NCBI GenBank assembly: GCA_023700885.1
Contig: JAMPYA010000098.1
Span: 1-7,888, forward strand
DNA length: 7,888 nucleotides
Reading direction: 5' to 3'
Source of the DNA: Flavobacteriaceae bacterium
GTDB taxonomy: Bacteria; Bacteroidota; Bacteroidia; Flavobacteriales; Flavobacteriaceae
The position numbers were made by a program, and so were the translations under genes. Below the pieces are notes generated by a model. It made no database searches. It was not told where the DNA came from and was given only the letters and a program-made list of their open reading frames with translations. Shown one piece after another: positions 1 through 6,292 of the stretch (positions are counted from its first letter, which is position 1; every line of letters begins with the position of its first letter).

Positions 1-20
1 GAACCCCTCATTGCCCACCA
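1..20 (+). tRNA. 3' end of a tRNA (partial, isotype unknown)
   Basis: The first 20 bases fit the 3' end of a tRNA. GAAC matches the end of the T-loop (positions 57-60), CCCTC the 3' strand of the T-stem, ATTGCCC the 3' strand of the acceptor stem, A the discriminator base, and CCA is encoded. A matching 5' acceptor strand would read GGGCAAT and lies outside the window. A terminator follows within a few bases. The anticodon is missing, so the isotype cannot be called. Confidence 0.8.
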
Positions 21-25
21 AAAAT

Positions 26-56
26 AAAATCCTCCAAGAAATTGAAGGATTTTTTT
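26..56 (+). terminator. Intrinsic terminator after the tRNA
   Basis: Bases 26-37 pair with 42-53 (AAAATCCT with AGGATTTT, then one C/A mismatch, then CAA with TTG) around a GAAA tetraloop at 38-41. A T run at 50-56 follows. The position a few bases after the encoded CCA suits the end of a tRNA transcript. Confidence 0.85.
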
Positions 57-304
57 GATTTTAAAAAATTCTATAATTCTTTATAGGACCACTCGAAAAA
101 CTTGATGATATTGGAAAGATAGTCGTTTTAAAAATAAGGAGGTATCCACGTGATAGTAATTATCTGCTGAAACCAAATCCTTTAAATGAACCTGATACAG
201 TATTTTTGGCGTTAGTTATTTTCTTCCTTGCATCCAAGAAATTTACAAAATAACTCCCTGTTTTACAAAACTCGGAAACCTTATCTCTTATTTGAAAATA
301 AATT
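57..304. other. Intergenic stretch without a supportable gene
   Basis: No frame here has a convincing start and length. Two frames stay open but lack an ATG. One is on the + strand (about 77-253, 58 codons). The other is on the - strand (about 326 down to 160, roughly 54 codons, ending in ...FKGFGFSR) and runs into the met promoter. Either could be a decayed gene end or chance in AT-rich DNA. No RNA structure or repeat was seen. Confidence 0.5.
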
Positions 305-333
305 TTGAAATCTAAATTATTGTATTAAATTTG
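305..333 (+). promoter_or_regulatory. Bacteroidetes-type promoter of the met leader and operon
   Basis: A -33 TTG at 305-307 is followed after 18 bases by TAAATTTG at 326-333, a full match to the TAnnTTTG -7 box of the Bacteroidetes primary sigma factor. The start of transcription would fall around 337-340, only a few bases before the ATG of the first Met leader peptide at 343. No equally good promoter was found between this site and metY, so one transcript probably carries both leaders and the operon. Confidence 0.72.
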
Positions 334-342
334 CACCATCAG

Positions 343-414
343 ATGAAAGAACAAACTACAAATATGGCTTGTATGATGTGTAAAGAAATTTACACAAAGG
401 CTATAATTGTATAA
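343..414 (+). CDS. Methionine leader peptide 1
   Basis: A 23-codon frame from ATG 343 to TAA 412-414, directly after the promoter. Its core, NMACMMCK (residues 7-14), holds three internal Met and two Cys codons. A second possible start at ATG 364 would give a 16-residue peptide with the same Met cluster. Codons 18-20 (Thr-Lys-Ala, 394-402) overlap a segment that can pair with the 5' arm of the following terminator, the arrangement expected of a translated attenuator. In such systems, shortage of the charged tRNA stalls the ribosome on the diagnostic codons. I infer that the sensed tRNA is tRNA-Met from the Met codons and from the downstream methionine genes. The peptide itself probably has no function. 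Confidence 0.75.
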   Translation: MKEQTTNMACMMCKEIYTKAIIV

Positions 415-447
415 ACTAGATTAAAAATATAATTAACGAAGCCTTTG
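395..447 (+). promoter_or_regulatory. Antiterminator pairing of Met attenuator 1
   Basis: CAAAGGCT at 395-402 is the exact reverse complement of AGCCTTTG at 440-447, an 8-bp helix. The second segment contains six of the eight bases of the terminator's 5' arm, so the two structures exclude each other. A ribosome stalled on Met codons 364-378 would leave 395-402 free and favour readthrough. A ribosome at the stop codon (412) would cover it and favour termination. Confidence 0.7.
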
Positions 448-469
448 CATATTGCAAAGGTTTTTTTTT
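439..469 (+). terminator. Attenuator terminator 1 (Met)
   Basis: CCTTTGCA (442-449) pairs perfectly with TGCAAAGG (453-460) around a TAT loop. It is extended by a G-T pair and two A-T pairs, and nine Ts follow (461-469). It lies 25-55 bases after the stop of Met leader peptide 1 and more than 200 bases upstream of metY. Confidence 0.88.
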
Positions 470-529
470 GAATAATAATTAATAAAAATGATAAATAACC
501 AAACAATAGTATGTTGTTACTTTCAACAA

Positions 530-580
530 ATGTATATGTGCATGATGTTCTTTATAATGCTATGGTATTACCCAAATTGA
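530..580 (+). CDS. Methionine leader peptide 2
   Basis: A 16-codon frame reading MYMCMMFFIMLWYYPN, from ATG 530 to TGA 578-580. Five of 16 residues are Met, with Met-Met at residues 5-6, plus one Cys, and aromatic residues towards the end. Its last third (564-572) overlaps a segment complementary to the loop of the next terminator. An overlapping frame from ATG 511 to a stop at 589-591 is longer but much poorer in Met, so I prefer 530. No separate promoter is visible, so this leader would be reached only by transcripts that pass attenuator 1. Met sensing is inferred from composition and position. Confidence 0.75.
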   Translation: MYMCMMFFIMLWYYPN

Positions 581-626
581 AAGATATATAAACTAACAGT
601 AGTTTTAAAGTCCCTTCGGTAATACC
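564..626 (+). promoter_or_regulatory. Antiterminator pairing of Met attenuator 2
   Basis: GGTATTACC at 564-572 is the exact reverse complement of GGTAATACC at 618-626 (9 bp). After one mismatch, A574 and A575 can add pairs with T616 and T615. This helix takes the loop and the top of the terminator stem rather than the whole 5' arm, so its effect on termination is less clear-cut than in attenuator 1. The 564-572 segment lies in leader codons 12-15, covered by a ribosome that reaches the stop codon and exposed when one stalls on Met codons 536-547. Confidence 0.55.
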
Positions 627-646
627 TAACCAAAGGGACTTTTTTT
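607..646 (+). terminator. Attenuator terminator 2 (Met)
   Basis: AAAGTCCCTT (607-616) pairs perfectly with AAGGGACTTT (633-642). After a C/A mismatch, GGT (618-620) pairs with ACC (629-631). The T run spans 640-646. It ends about 30 bases before the metY start codon, and every transcript from the upstream promoter must pass it. Confidence 0.88.
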
Positions 647-677
647 ATTCTTAAATATTTAAAAAAAATATAATAAA

Positions 678-1952
678 ATGTCAAATTTAAATAAAACAAC
701 AAACGCTCTGCATGCAGGGCACAACACAAAATTAACCCAAGGAACAAGAGCTGTTCCAATTTATCAAACTACCTCATATGTATTTAACGATACAGACCAT
801 GCTGCCAATTTATTTGGATTAAAAGAATTTGGATTTATTTATACCAGATTAAACAATCCTACCAATGATATTCTAGAAAAAAGATTGGCAATTATTGAGG
901 GAGGAATTGGTGCAGTAGTTTTTGCATCTGGTACTTCAGCAATTGCTACTACTTTTTTAACCTTATTTAAGTCTGGTGATCACATTGTTTCTTCGAGTAG
1001 TTTATATGGAGGAACTTATAATTTACTCAATGTAACCTTACCAAGATTAGGCATAGAAACAAGTTTTGTAAATGCTGATGATTTAGAAAACTTTCAAAAT
1101 TCAATTCAAGAGAATACCAAAGCTATTTTTATAGAGTCTCTTGGTAATCCAAAATTAGATGTTCTTGATATTGAAGAAATTGCAAAAATTGCAAAAGCGA
1201 ATAAGATTCCATTAATTGTTGATAACACAGTTGCTACTCCTGTGCTATTAAATCCTATAAAATACGGAGCTAATATTGTAATTCACTCCTTAACAAAGTT
1301 TATTGGAGGTCAAGGAACATCTTTGGGGGGCGTAGTTATTGATGCTGGCACTTTTGATTGGGCAAGTGGAAAATTTTCAGAATTTACAGAGCCTTCCAAA
1401 GGTTATCATGGTCTAAAATACTCGGAAACTTTAGGCGAAATTGCATTTATTGTAAAACTGAGAATAGAAGGTTTAAGAGATTTTGGAGCAGCTCTAAGTC
1501 CATACAATGCCTTTCAAATAATTCAAGGTTTAGAAACTTTGGAAGTTCGAATAATGAAACATTCGGAAAATGCCTTGAAACTCGCCCAATGGTTACAAAC
1601 AAAAGATGAAATTGCATGGGTGAACTATCCCGGATTAGAAAGTAGCAGATACCTTGAATTAGCACAGAAATACTTGCCAAGCGGACAAAGTGGTGTGGTT
1701 ACGTTTGGTTTGAAGGGCGGATTTGAAGCAGCTAAGAAACTGACTGATTCAACAAAAATATTCTCTTTACTTGCAAATATTGGAGATACCAAATCTTTGA
1801 TAATTCATCCGGCAAGCACTACTCATCAACAACTTACTGAAAAGCAGCAATTAACTACAGGAGTAAGCCAAGATTTAATCCGACTATCGGTTGGATTGGA
1901 AGATATTGAAGACTTAAAAGAAGATATTAACCAAGCATTAAAACAAATATAA
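678..1952 (+). CDS. metY: O-acetylhomoserine sulfhydrylase (aminocarboxypropyltransferase)
   Basis: This PLP enzyme of the Cys/Met metabolism family would convert O-acyl-homoserine and sulfide to homocysteine in the cytoplasm. The 424 residues match the usual length of about 420-430. Visible motifs are YTRLNNPT (55-62), ASGTSA (83-88), SSLYGGT (107-113, with the conserved Tyr110), VDNT (181-184, the Asp that contacts the pyridine nitrogen), HSLTKFIGG (203-211, Schiff-base Lys207) and the C-terminal IRLSVGLEDIEDL. The start lies in an A/T-rich stretch without a Shine-Dalgarno sequence, as is common in this phylum. It is the first gene after two predicted Met attenuators, and metX follows after 74 bases. 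Cystathionine gamma-synthase and homocysteine-forming sulfhydrylases share this fold. The length, YTRLNNPT and the metX partner favour MetY. Confidence 0.93.
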   Translation: MSNLNKTTNALHAGHNTKLTQGTRAVPIYQTTSYVFNDTDHAANLFGLKEFGFIYTRLNNPTNDILEKRLAIIEGGIGAVVFASGTSAIATTFLTLFKSGDHIVSSSSLYGGTYNLLNVTLPRLGIETSFVNADDLENFQNSIQENTKAIFIESLGNPKLDVLDIEEIAKIAKANKIPLIVDNTVATPVLLNPIKYGANIVIHSLTKFIGGQGTSLGGVVIDAGTFDWASGKFSEFTEPSKGYHGLKYSETLGEIAFIVKLRIEGLRDFGAALSPYNAFQIIQGLETLEVRIMKHSENALKLAQWLQTKDEIAWVNYPGLESSRYLELAQKYLPSGQSGVVTFGLKGGFEAAKKLTDSTKIFSLLANIGDTKSLIIHPASTTHQQLTEKQQLTTGVSQDLIRLSVGLEDIEDLKEDINQALKQI

Positions 1953-2026
1953 CTGTGAGCGATTTAAAATTTGATTTTTTTTTCAATTTAAATACAATTC
2001 ATATTATTTGTTAATAGATATAGATA

Positions 2027-2992
2027 ATGAATAGATTATTAACCTATAATTTAAAAAAATACACAACCTATAGTGGTATCCAATATGAAAATTTGGATAC
2101 CACTTATCAAGTATTTGGTAAAAAATTACATACTGCTCCGGTAGTTGTAGTTAACCATGCTTTAACTGGAAATTCAGATATTCTCAGTAAAAAAAAGGGT
2201 TGGTGGAATGAAATTGTTGGTAAAAACAAAGTTATTAATACTGACAAATACACTGTTGTTGCCTTTAATATCCACGGAAATGGATATCAATCAAAGAGCA
2301 TAAAAAATTACAATGATTTTACGGCAAAAGATATAGCCGCAATATTCAGTTTAGTATTAAATGAAATGAAAGTTACCAAATTATACGCGGTAATAGGCGG
2401 ATCACTTGGGGGATGTATTGCGTGGGAAATGGCTGCTTTACGGCCTAGTTTTATAAAATACCTTATTCCTATTGCTTCTGATTGGAAATCTACAGATTGG
2501 ATTATTGGCCATAATTATGTTCAAAATCAACTATTAAAAAATTCAAAAAATCCTTTACAAGATGCCAGAAAAATGGCGATGTTATTTTATAGAACACCAA
2601 AGTCTTTCAACCAAAAATTTAATCGAACAAAAACAGCATCTAATAAGCAATTTAATGTAGAGTCTTGGTTAGATCATCATGGAGAAAAACTAAAAAACAG
2701 GTTTGATATAAATGCCTATTTAATGATGAATCATTTACTAACTACAGTTGATATAACAACAGAAGACCTGTCTTTTGAAGAAATAGTTAGGCCTATAAAA
2801 TCTACTATTGTTCAAATAGCTGTGGATAGTGACTTGTTTTTTGTAAAAGAGGAAAATATTAAAACAAAAATTCTTTTAAATCAACTAAAAATAAAGAATC
2901 AATACCGTGAAATAAAATCTATCCACGGACATGATGCCTTTTTAATTGAGCACAAACAACTTATACAATTTTTAAAACCAATTTTCAAATGA
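2027..2992 (+). CDS. metX: Homoserine O-acetyltransferase-like alpha/beta hydrolase
   Basis: Predicted to acylate homoserine, usually with acetyl-CoA, and so supply the substrate of the neighbouring MetY. It has the alpha/beta-hydrolase layout of MetX: an oxyanion-region motif NHALTGNSD (43-51), the nucleophile elbow GGSLGG with Ser126 (124-129) followed by WEMA, an acid residue in VDSD (probably Asp269), and GHDAFL with His302 (301-306). At 321 residues it is shorter than the roughly 370-380 of classical MetX. Some family positions differ: GGSLGG instead of GGSMGG, and GNSD instead of GDSH. The stop codon overlaps the next gene by four bases (ATGA), suggesting translational coupling. Acetyl versus succinyl specificity cannot be read from the sequence. 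The pairing with MetY favours acetyl, with either product usable by some MetY enzymes. Confidence 0.88.
   Translation: MNRLLTYNLKKYTTYSGIQYENLDTTYQVFGKKLHTAPVVVVNHALTGNSDILSKKKGWWNEIVGKNKVINTDKYTVVAFNIHGNGYQSKSIKNYNDFTAKDIAAIFSLVLNEMKVTKLYAVIGGSLGGCIAWEMAALRPSFIKYLIPIASDWKSTDWIIGHNYVQNQLLKNSKNPLQDARKMAMLFYRTPKSFNQKFNRTKTASNKQFNVESWLDHHGEKLKNRFDINAYLMMNHLLTTVDITTEDLSFEEIVRPIKSTIVQIAVDSDLFFVKEENIKTKILLNQLKIKNQYREIKSIHGHDAFLIEHKQLIQFLKPIFK
2072..2104 (+). repeat. Perfect 12-bp inverted repeat inside metX
   Basis: AGTGGTATCCAA (2072-2083) is exactly complementary to TTGGATACCACT (2093-2104) with a 9-base loop, starting 45 bases after the metX start codon. It encodes residues 16-26 (SGIQYENLDTT). 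It would form a stable hairpin in the mRNA in an otherwise weakly structured region. No T run follows, so it is not a terminator. A role in translation or mRNA stability is only a possibility. Confidence 0.7.
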
Positions 2993-5418
2993 GAGAAGAA
3001 ATGAAAATAATCAAGTTTGGCGGGAAATCCCTAGCCAATGGTCAGGGAATAGAAAACGTTATTTCTATCATTAAAAACAAAGTAAATTTAAAAGAGAAGA
3101 TAATAATTGTTTTATCTGCAAGAGGAAATGCAACAGATTGTTTGGAACTCATTTTGGATAAAGCAAAAAATGGGGAAGATTATGCCGTTGAATGGAAAGC
3201 ATTTAAAGAATATCAAATAGAACCAAATAAAAATATCGATTACCATAAAGAATTTACCTTATTGGAAAAAACATTTGAAGGGGTAAAATTGGTAGAAGAT
3301 TATAGTTTAAAAGTAAAAGATTTGGTTTTGGCACAAGGAGAATTATTAGCCGCAAAAATGATTGCTTCTTTATTAAACCAAAATGGAATAAAAAGCAATT
3401 CCATTGATAGTAGAGATTTCTTAAAAACAAACGATAATTTTGGAAATGCACAAATCATAGAGAAACTTTCCAAAACCAATACTGTAAATTGGTATAATGC
3501 TTTTGATGAAGAAACTATTCCAATAGTTACCGGTTTTATTACATCAAATAAAAACAATCAAACCACTACTTTAGGAAGAAATGGAAGTAATTATTCAGCT
3601 TCCTTAATTGCAAAATACTTAAATGCTTCCGAAGTACAAAATTATACACATATAGATGGTATATATACTGCTAATCCAGATTATGTAAGTGATGCTAAAA
3701 TAATCGAACAATTAAATTTTAATGAAGCTAGCGAATTGGCAAGTTTTGGCGCTTCTATCTTACACGCAAAAACGATCATTCCATTAGTAGAAAAGAACAT
3801 TCCATTGCGCATCTTAAATACCTATAACCCTAATGCCACAGGAACTTTAATTAATAATAAAATAACTGACAAAGAAGTAAAATCTATTTCCGTTCAAAAT
3901 GAAATAGGATTTATTAATATTGAAGGCAAAGGATTACTTGGAAAGAAAGGGATTGATGCGCGTATATTTTCCACTATGAACCAGAATAAAATAAGTGTTA
4001 GTGTCATTTCACAAGGTTCATCAGAAAGAAGTATTGGTTTTATTATCTCAGAGAAGGATATTAAAACAGCTGTTAACGCTTTAAAAATAGAATTTCAAGC
4101 CGAAATTCAAACAAAAGACATCAGTTCAATTATTTCAAAAAAAGAAGTTTCTGTTATTACAATTATTGGTCAGAATATTAACAATTTTTCATCCTCATTT
4201 AATGCATTAATAAAAAATAATATTGATATATTATTAATTAACAACACATTAAACGGAAATAATATCGGTTTAGTTATCGATAATAAAAATGTAAATAAAG
4301 CAATAAATGTTATCCACTCACAGATTTTTGGAATTTCAAAAAACATAAATATTGCCATTTTTGGAAAGGGGACTGTTGGGGGAGCATTAATAAATCAAAT
4401 CCTTAATTCAAAAAATAAAATACTTAAAAGAAAAGAAATCAATTTAAACATATTTGCCATTGCAGGATCTAAAAAAATTCTTTTAAATAAAGAGGGTATA
4501 TCTAATAAATGGAAAGAGGAATATGACAAAGCTCCTAATAACAACAAAAGCATTACTGACATTATTGAGTTTGCTCAAAAATATCATTTTGAAAACTTAA
4601 TTGCAATAGACAATACCGCCAGTACCACTTTTATTGATAATTATATTCCATTAGCAGAAAATGGATTTGATTTAATTTCATCCAATAAAATAGCTAACAC
4701 ACAAAGTTATTTGAGCTACAAAAAATTAAGAGAATCACTTAAAAAGAATAATAAAAATTATTTGTATGAAACCAATGTTGGCGCGGGTTTACCATTGATT
4801 GATACGATTAACATATTGCATGCATCAGGTGAAAATATTACTCGCATTAAAGGCGTTTTTTCCGGATCTTTAAGTTTTATATTCAATCATTTTTCTGAGT
4901 CAGAAAGTTCTTTTAGCGACATATTACAACAAGCCATTGACAAAGGACTCACAGAACCTGATCCAAGAGAAGATTTATGTGGAAATGATGTAGCTCGAAA
5001 ATTATTGATTTTAGCTAGAGAATTGGATTTACAAAATGAATTTAATGAAATAAAAATACATAATTTAATTCCAACTTTTTTACAAGATGAAAGTGCACAA
5101 GATTTTTTATCAAGAATAGAAGAGCTAAATCCTGTTTATCAAAAAATAAAAGAAGACCAGAAGGAAAAACATGTGTTAAGGTATATAGGTGATTTGTCGG
5201 GAGATTTACAAAAAAACAAAGGAAGTTTAGAGGTTAAACTTATATCCGTCCCTGAAAAAAGTTCGTTAGGTCAACTTAATAACGCTGATTCTATATTTGA
5301 AATTTATACGGAGTCCTATGGTGATAATCCTATTGTTATTCAGGGAGCTGGCGCAGGTGCAGAAGTTACTGCCAGAGGTGTTTTTGGAGATTTATTGAGA
5401 ATTACTGAAAGGAAATAA
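2989..5418 (+). CDS. thrA: Bifunctional aspartokinase / homoserine dehydrogenase
   Basis: It would catalyse the first and third steps of the aspartate pathway, phosphorylating aspartate and reducing aspartate semialdehyde to homoserine. The 809 residues compare with about 820 for E. coli ThrA. Kinase domain: KFGGKS (9-14), GRNGSNYSA (196-204), DGIYTANP (223-230), FGASILHAKTI (253-263). Linker: two ACT-like regions, about 305-370 with QGSSERSIGF and about 387-447. Dehydrogenase: FGKGTVGG (458-465, nucleotide binding), SSNK (564-567), ETNVGAGLP (594-602), TEPDPREDLCGNDVARK (655-671, catalytic-type Asp667 and Lys671) and GAGAGAEVTARGVF (786-799). ATG 2989 overlaps the metX stop. ATG 3001 would give MKIIKFGG, nearer the family's usual N-terminus, and is a real alternative. 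Kinase signature residues and the second ACT region deviate from consensus. Placement behind Met leaders suggests a MetL-like role. Confidence 0.92.
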   Translation: MREEMKIIKFGGKSLANGQGIENVISIIKNKVNLKEKIIIVLSARGNATDCLELILDKAKNGEDYAVEWKAFKEYQIEPNKNIDYHKEFTLLEKTFEGVKLVEDYSLKVKDLVLAQGELLAAKMIASLLNQNGIKSNSIDSRDFLKTNDNFGNAQIIEKLSKTNTVNWYNAFDEETIPIVTGFITSNKNNQTTTLGRNGSNYSASLIAKYLNASEVQNYTHIDGIYTANPDYVSDAKIIEQLNFNEASELASFGASILHAKTIIPLVEKNIPLRILNTYNPNATGTLINNKITDKEVKSISVQNEIGFINIEGKGLLGKKGIDARIFSTMNQNKISVSVISQGSSERSIGFIISEKDIKTAVNALKIEFQAEIQTKDISSIISKKEVSVITIIGQNINNFSSSFNALIKNNIDILLINNTLNGNNIGLVIDNKNVNKAINVIHSQIFGISKNINIAIFGKGTVGGALINQILNSKNKILKRKEINLNIFAIAGSKKILLNKEGISNKWKEEYDKAPNNNKSITDIIEFAQKYHFENLIAIDNTASTTFIDNYIPLAENGFDLISSNKIANTQSYLSYKKLRESLKKNNKNYLYETNVGAGLPLIDTINILHASGENITRIKGVFSGSLSFIFNHFSESESSFSDILQQAIDKGLTEPDPREDLCGNDVARKLLILARELDLQNEFNEIKIHNLIPTFLQDESAQDFLSRIEELNPVYQKIKEDQKEKHVLRYIGDLSGDLQKNKGSLEVKLISVPEKSSLGQLNNADSIFEIYTESYGDNPIVIQGAGAGAEVTARGVFGDLLRITERK

Positions 5419-5515
5419 AGAAAGAAATCAATATGTATAGGTAAAAGCAATTTGGTACCGTTCAATTAATCTTTTAAATATTATGAGTAAATTCGTATAT
5501 TTAAAATCTTGAACG

Positions 5516-5545
5516 TTGCCGCGTTTATCGGGTCGTTTGCGGTAA
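5516..5545 (+). other. GC-richer hairpin upstream of the hydrolase gene
   Basis: TTGCCGC (5516-5522) can pair with GCGGTAA (5539-5545, one G-T pair) around a 16-base loop, followed by only four Ts. The surrounding 40 bases are clearly richer in G+C than the rest of the intergenic region. A 10-base direct repeat, AAATATTATG, lies on either side (5476-5485 and 5553-5562). It might be a weak terminator for the met operon or the trace of an insertion. Neither is established. Confidence 0.4.
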
Positions 5546-5566
5546 TTTTAACAAATATTATGTGAA

Positions 5567-6205
5567 ATGAAAACAAAAAAAATGATTCTAATATTAATTT
5601 GTTCAATCTATTCAGTTTGCAGTTTTGGACAAAATTACATTTTCTTCCTTCATAATAGATTTATTGAAGAGCATCATTTAGAGGAAGAACATCCTGAATA
5701 TGGAAAGGCCGAATATCTTGAGATTCTCAATGAATTTAAGAAAGAAGGCTTCAAAGTCTTTAGTGAAAAAAGATCGGCAAATACAGATGTAAAAGAATAT
5801 GCCAAAAAAATTGTTGCTCAAATAGACAGTTTATTGCTAAATGGGTTAAAACCTGCCCAAATTACTGTTATAAGGACTTCAAAAGGTGGGTATATAGCTC
5901 AATATGTATCTACTTTTTTAAATAATCCGGAGGTAAACTTTATTTTTATCGGAAGTTTCAGAGACATCGATATTAAAAATCTGCCTGATATAAATTTTTG
6001 CGGAAATATTTTAACGATATATGAAAAAACGGATGTGTTGGGTGTTTCTGCAATTAAAAGGAAAGAAACCTCAAGTTTAAAAGTTTCTAGATTTAAAGAA
6101 ATCGAACTGAATACGGGACTTAGACACGGTTTTTTGTTCAAGCCTCTGAGAGAATGGATTTATCCATCGATCCAGTGGGCAAAACAAAATTATGAACTGA
6201 ATTAG
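5567..6205 (+). CDS. Exported alpha/beta-hydrolase-like protein, function unknown
   Basis: The 212-residue protein begins with a signal peptide: MKTKK, a hydrophobic stretch at 6-20, and probable cleavage near SFGQN. The mature part has a small alpha/beta-hydrolase pattern. LHNRFIEEH (28-36) follows the first strand. TSKGGYIAQY (104-113) looks like a nucleophile elbow with Ser105. KTDVLG (154-159, possible acid Asp156) and LRHGFLFKP (185-193, possible base His187) complete a triad-like set. The residue two before Ser105 is Arg rather than the Gly of a standard GxSxG elbow, so activity is uncertain. ATG 5582 is an alternative start but would remove the basic N-terminus. It lies 148 bases after thrA and 87 bases before the his leader, and nothing links it to either pathway. 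Substrate unknown. Confidence 0.72.
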   Translation: MKTKKMILILICSIYSVCSFGQNYIFFLHNRFIEEHHLEEEHPEYGKAEYLEILNEFKKEGFKVFSEKRSANTDVKEYAKKIVAQIDSLLLNGLKPAQITVIRTSKGGYIAQYVSTFLNNPEVNFIFIGSFRDIDIKNLPDINFCGNILTIYEKTDVLGVSAIKRKETSSLKVSRFKEIELNTGLRHGFLFKPLREWIYPSIQWAKQNYELN

Positions 6206-6244
6206 AAAATGTAAACTGTTATCTGCAAGGACTCATGATAATAA

Positions 6245-6275
6245 TTTTTTTAATTAAAAAAACTTCTTACATTTG
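6245..6275 (+). promoter_or_regulatory. Promoter of the his leader and operon
   Basis: TACATTTG at 6268-6275 is a full TAnnTTTG -7 box. The expected -33 position falls in a run of Ts (6245-6251) that supplies TTT rather than TTG. That run is half of an 18-base palindrome of seven Ts, AATT and seven As (6245-6262). Transcription would start around 6279-6283, about 10-14 bases before the leader peptide ATG at 6293. Confidence 0.6.
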
Positions 6276-6292
6276 CCCAATCAATATAAAAA

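Noticed and set aside
511..591. Short frame from ATG 511 overlapping Met leader 2
   Set aside because: It is 26 codons long but has only one internal Met and no codon run. The overlapping frame at 530 is far richer in Met and its 3' third overlaps the antiterminator arm.
305..646. SAM riboswitch as the Met control element
   Set aside because: I saw no SAM-I or SAM-II style core. The Met-rich frames and simple terminator/antiterminator pairs explain the leader better.
1960..2026. Possible internal promoter before metX (ATTATTTG near 2003-2010)
   Set aside because: The box lacks the leading TA of TAnnTTTG at the correct spacing. The 74-base gap and the operon order do not require a separate promoter.
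5496..5503. TATATTTA as a -7 box for the hydrolase gene
   Set aside because: The final G is replaced by A and no TTG lies 17-23 bases upstream, so the match is too weak to call in AT-rich sequence.
5516..5545. Integron-type attC recombination site
   Set aside because: The hairpin is GC-richer and lies before a lone gene, but the flanking sequences do not fit the GTTRRRY/RYYYAAC core pair, and no second copy is seen after the gene.
6245..6262. T7-AATT-A7 palindrome as terminator of the hydrolase gene
   Set aside because: The stem would be only A-T pairs, without a GC core, and it overlaps the -33 region of the his promoter.
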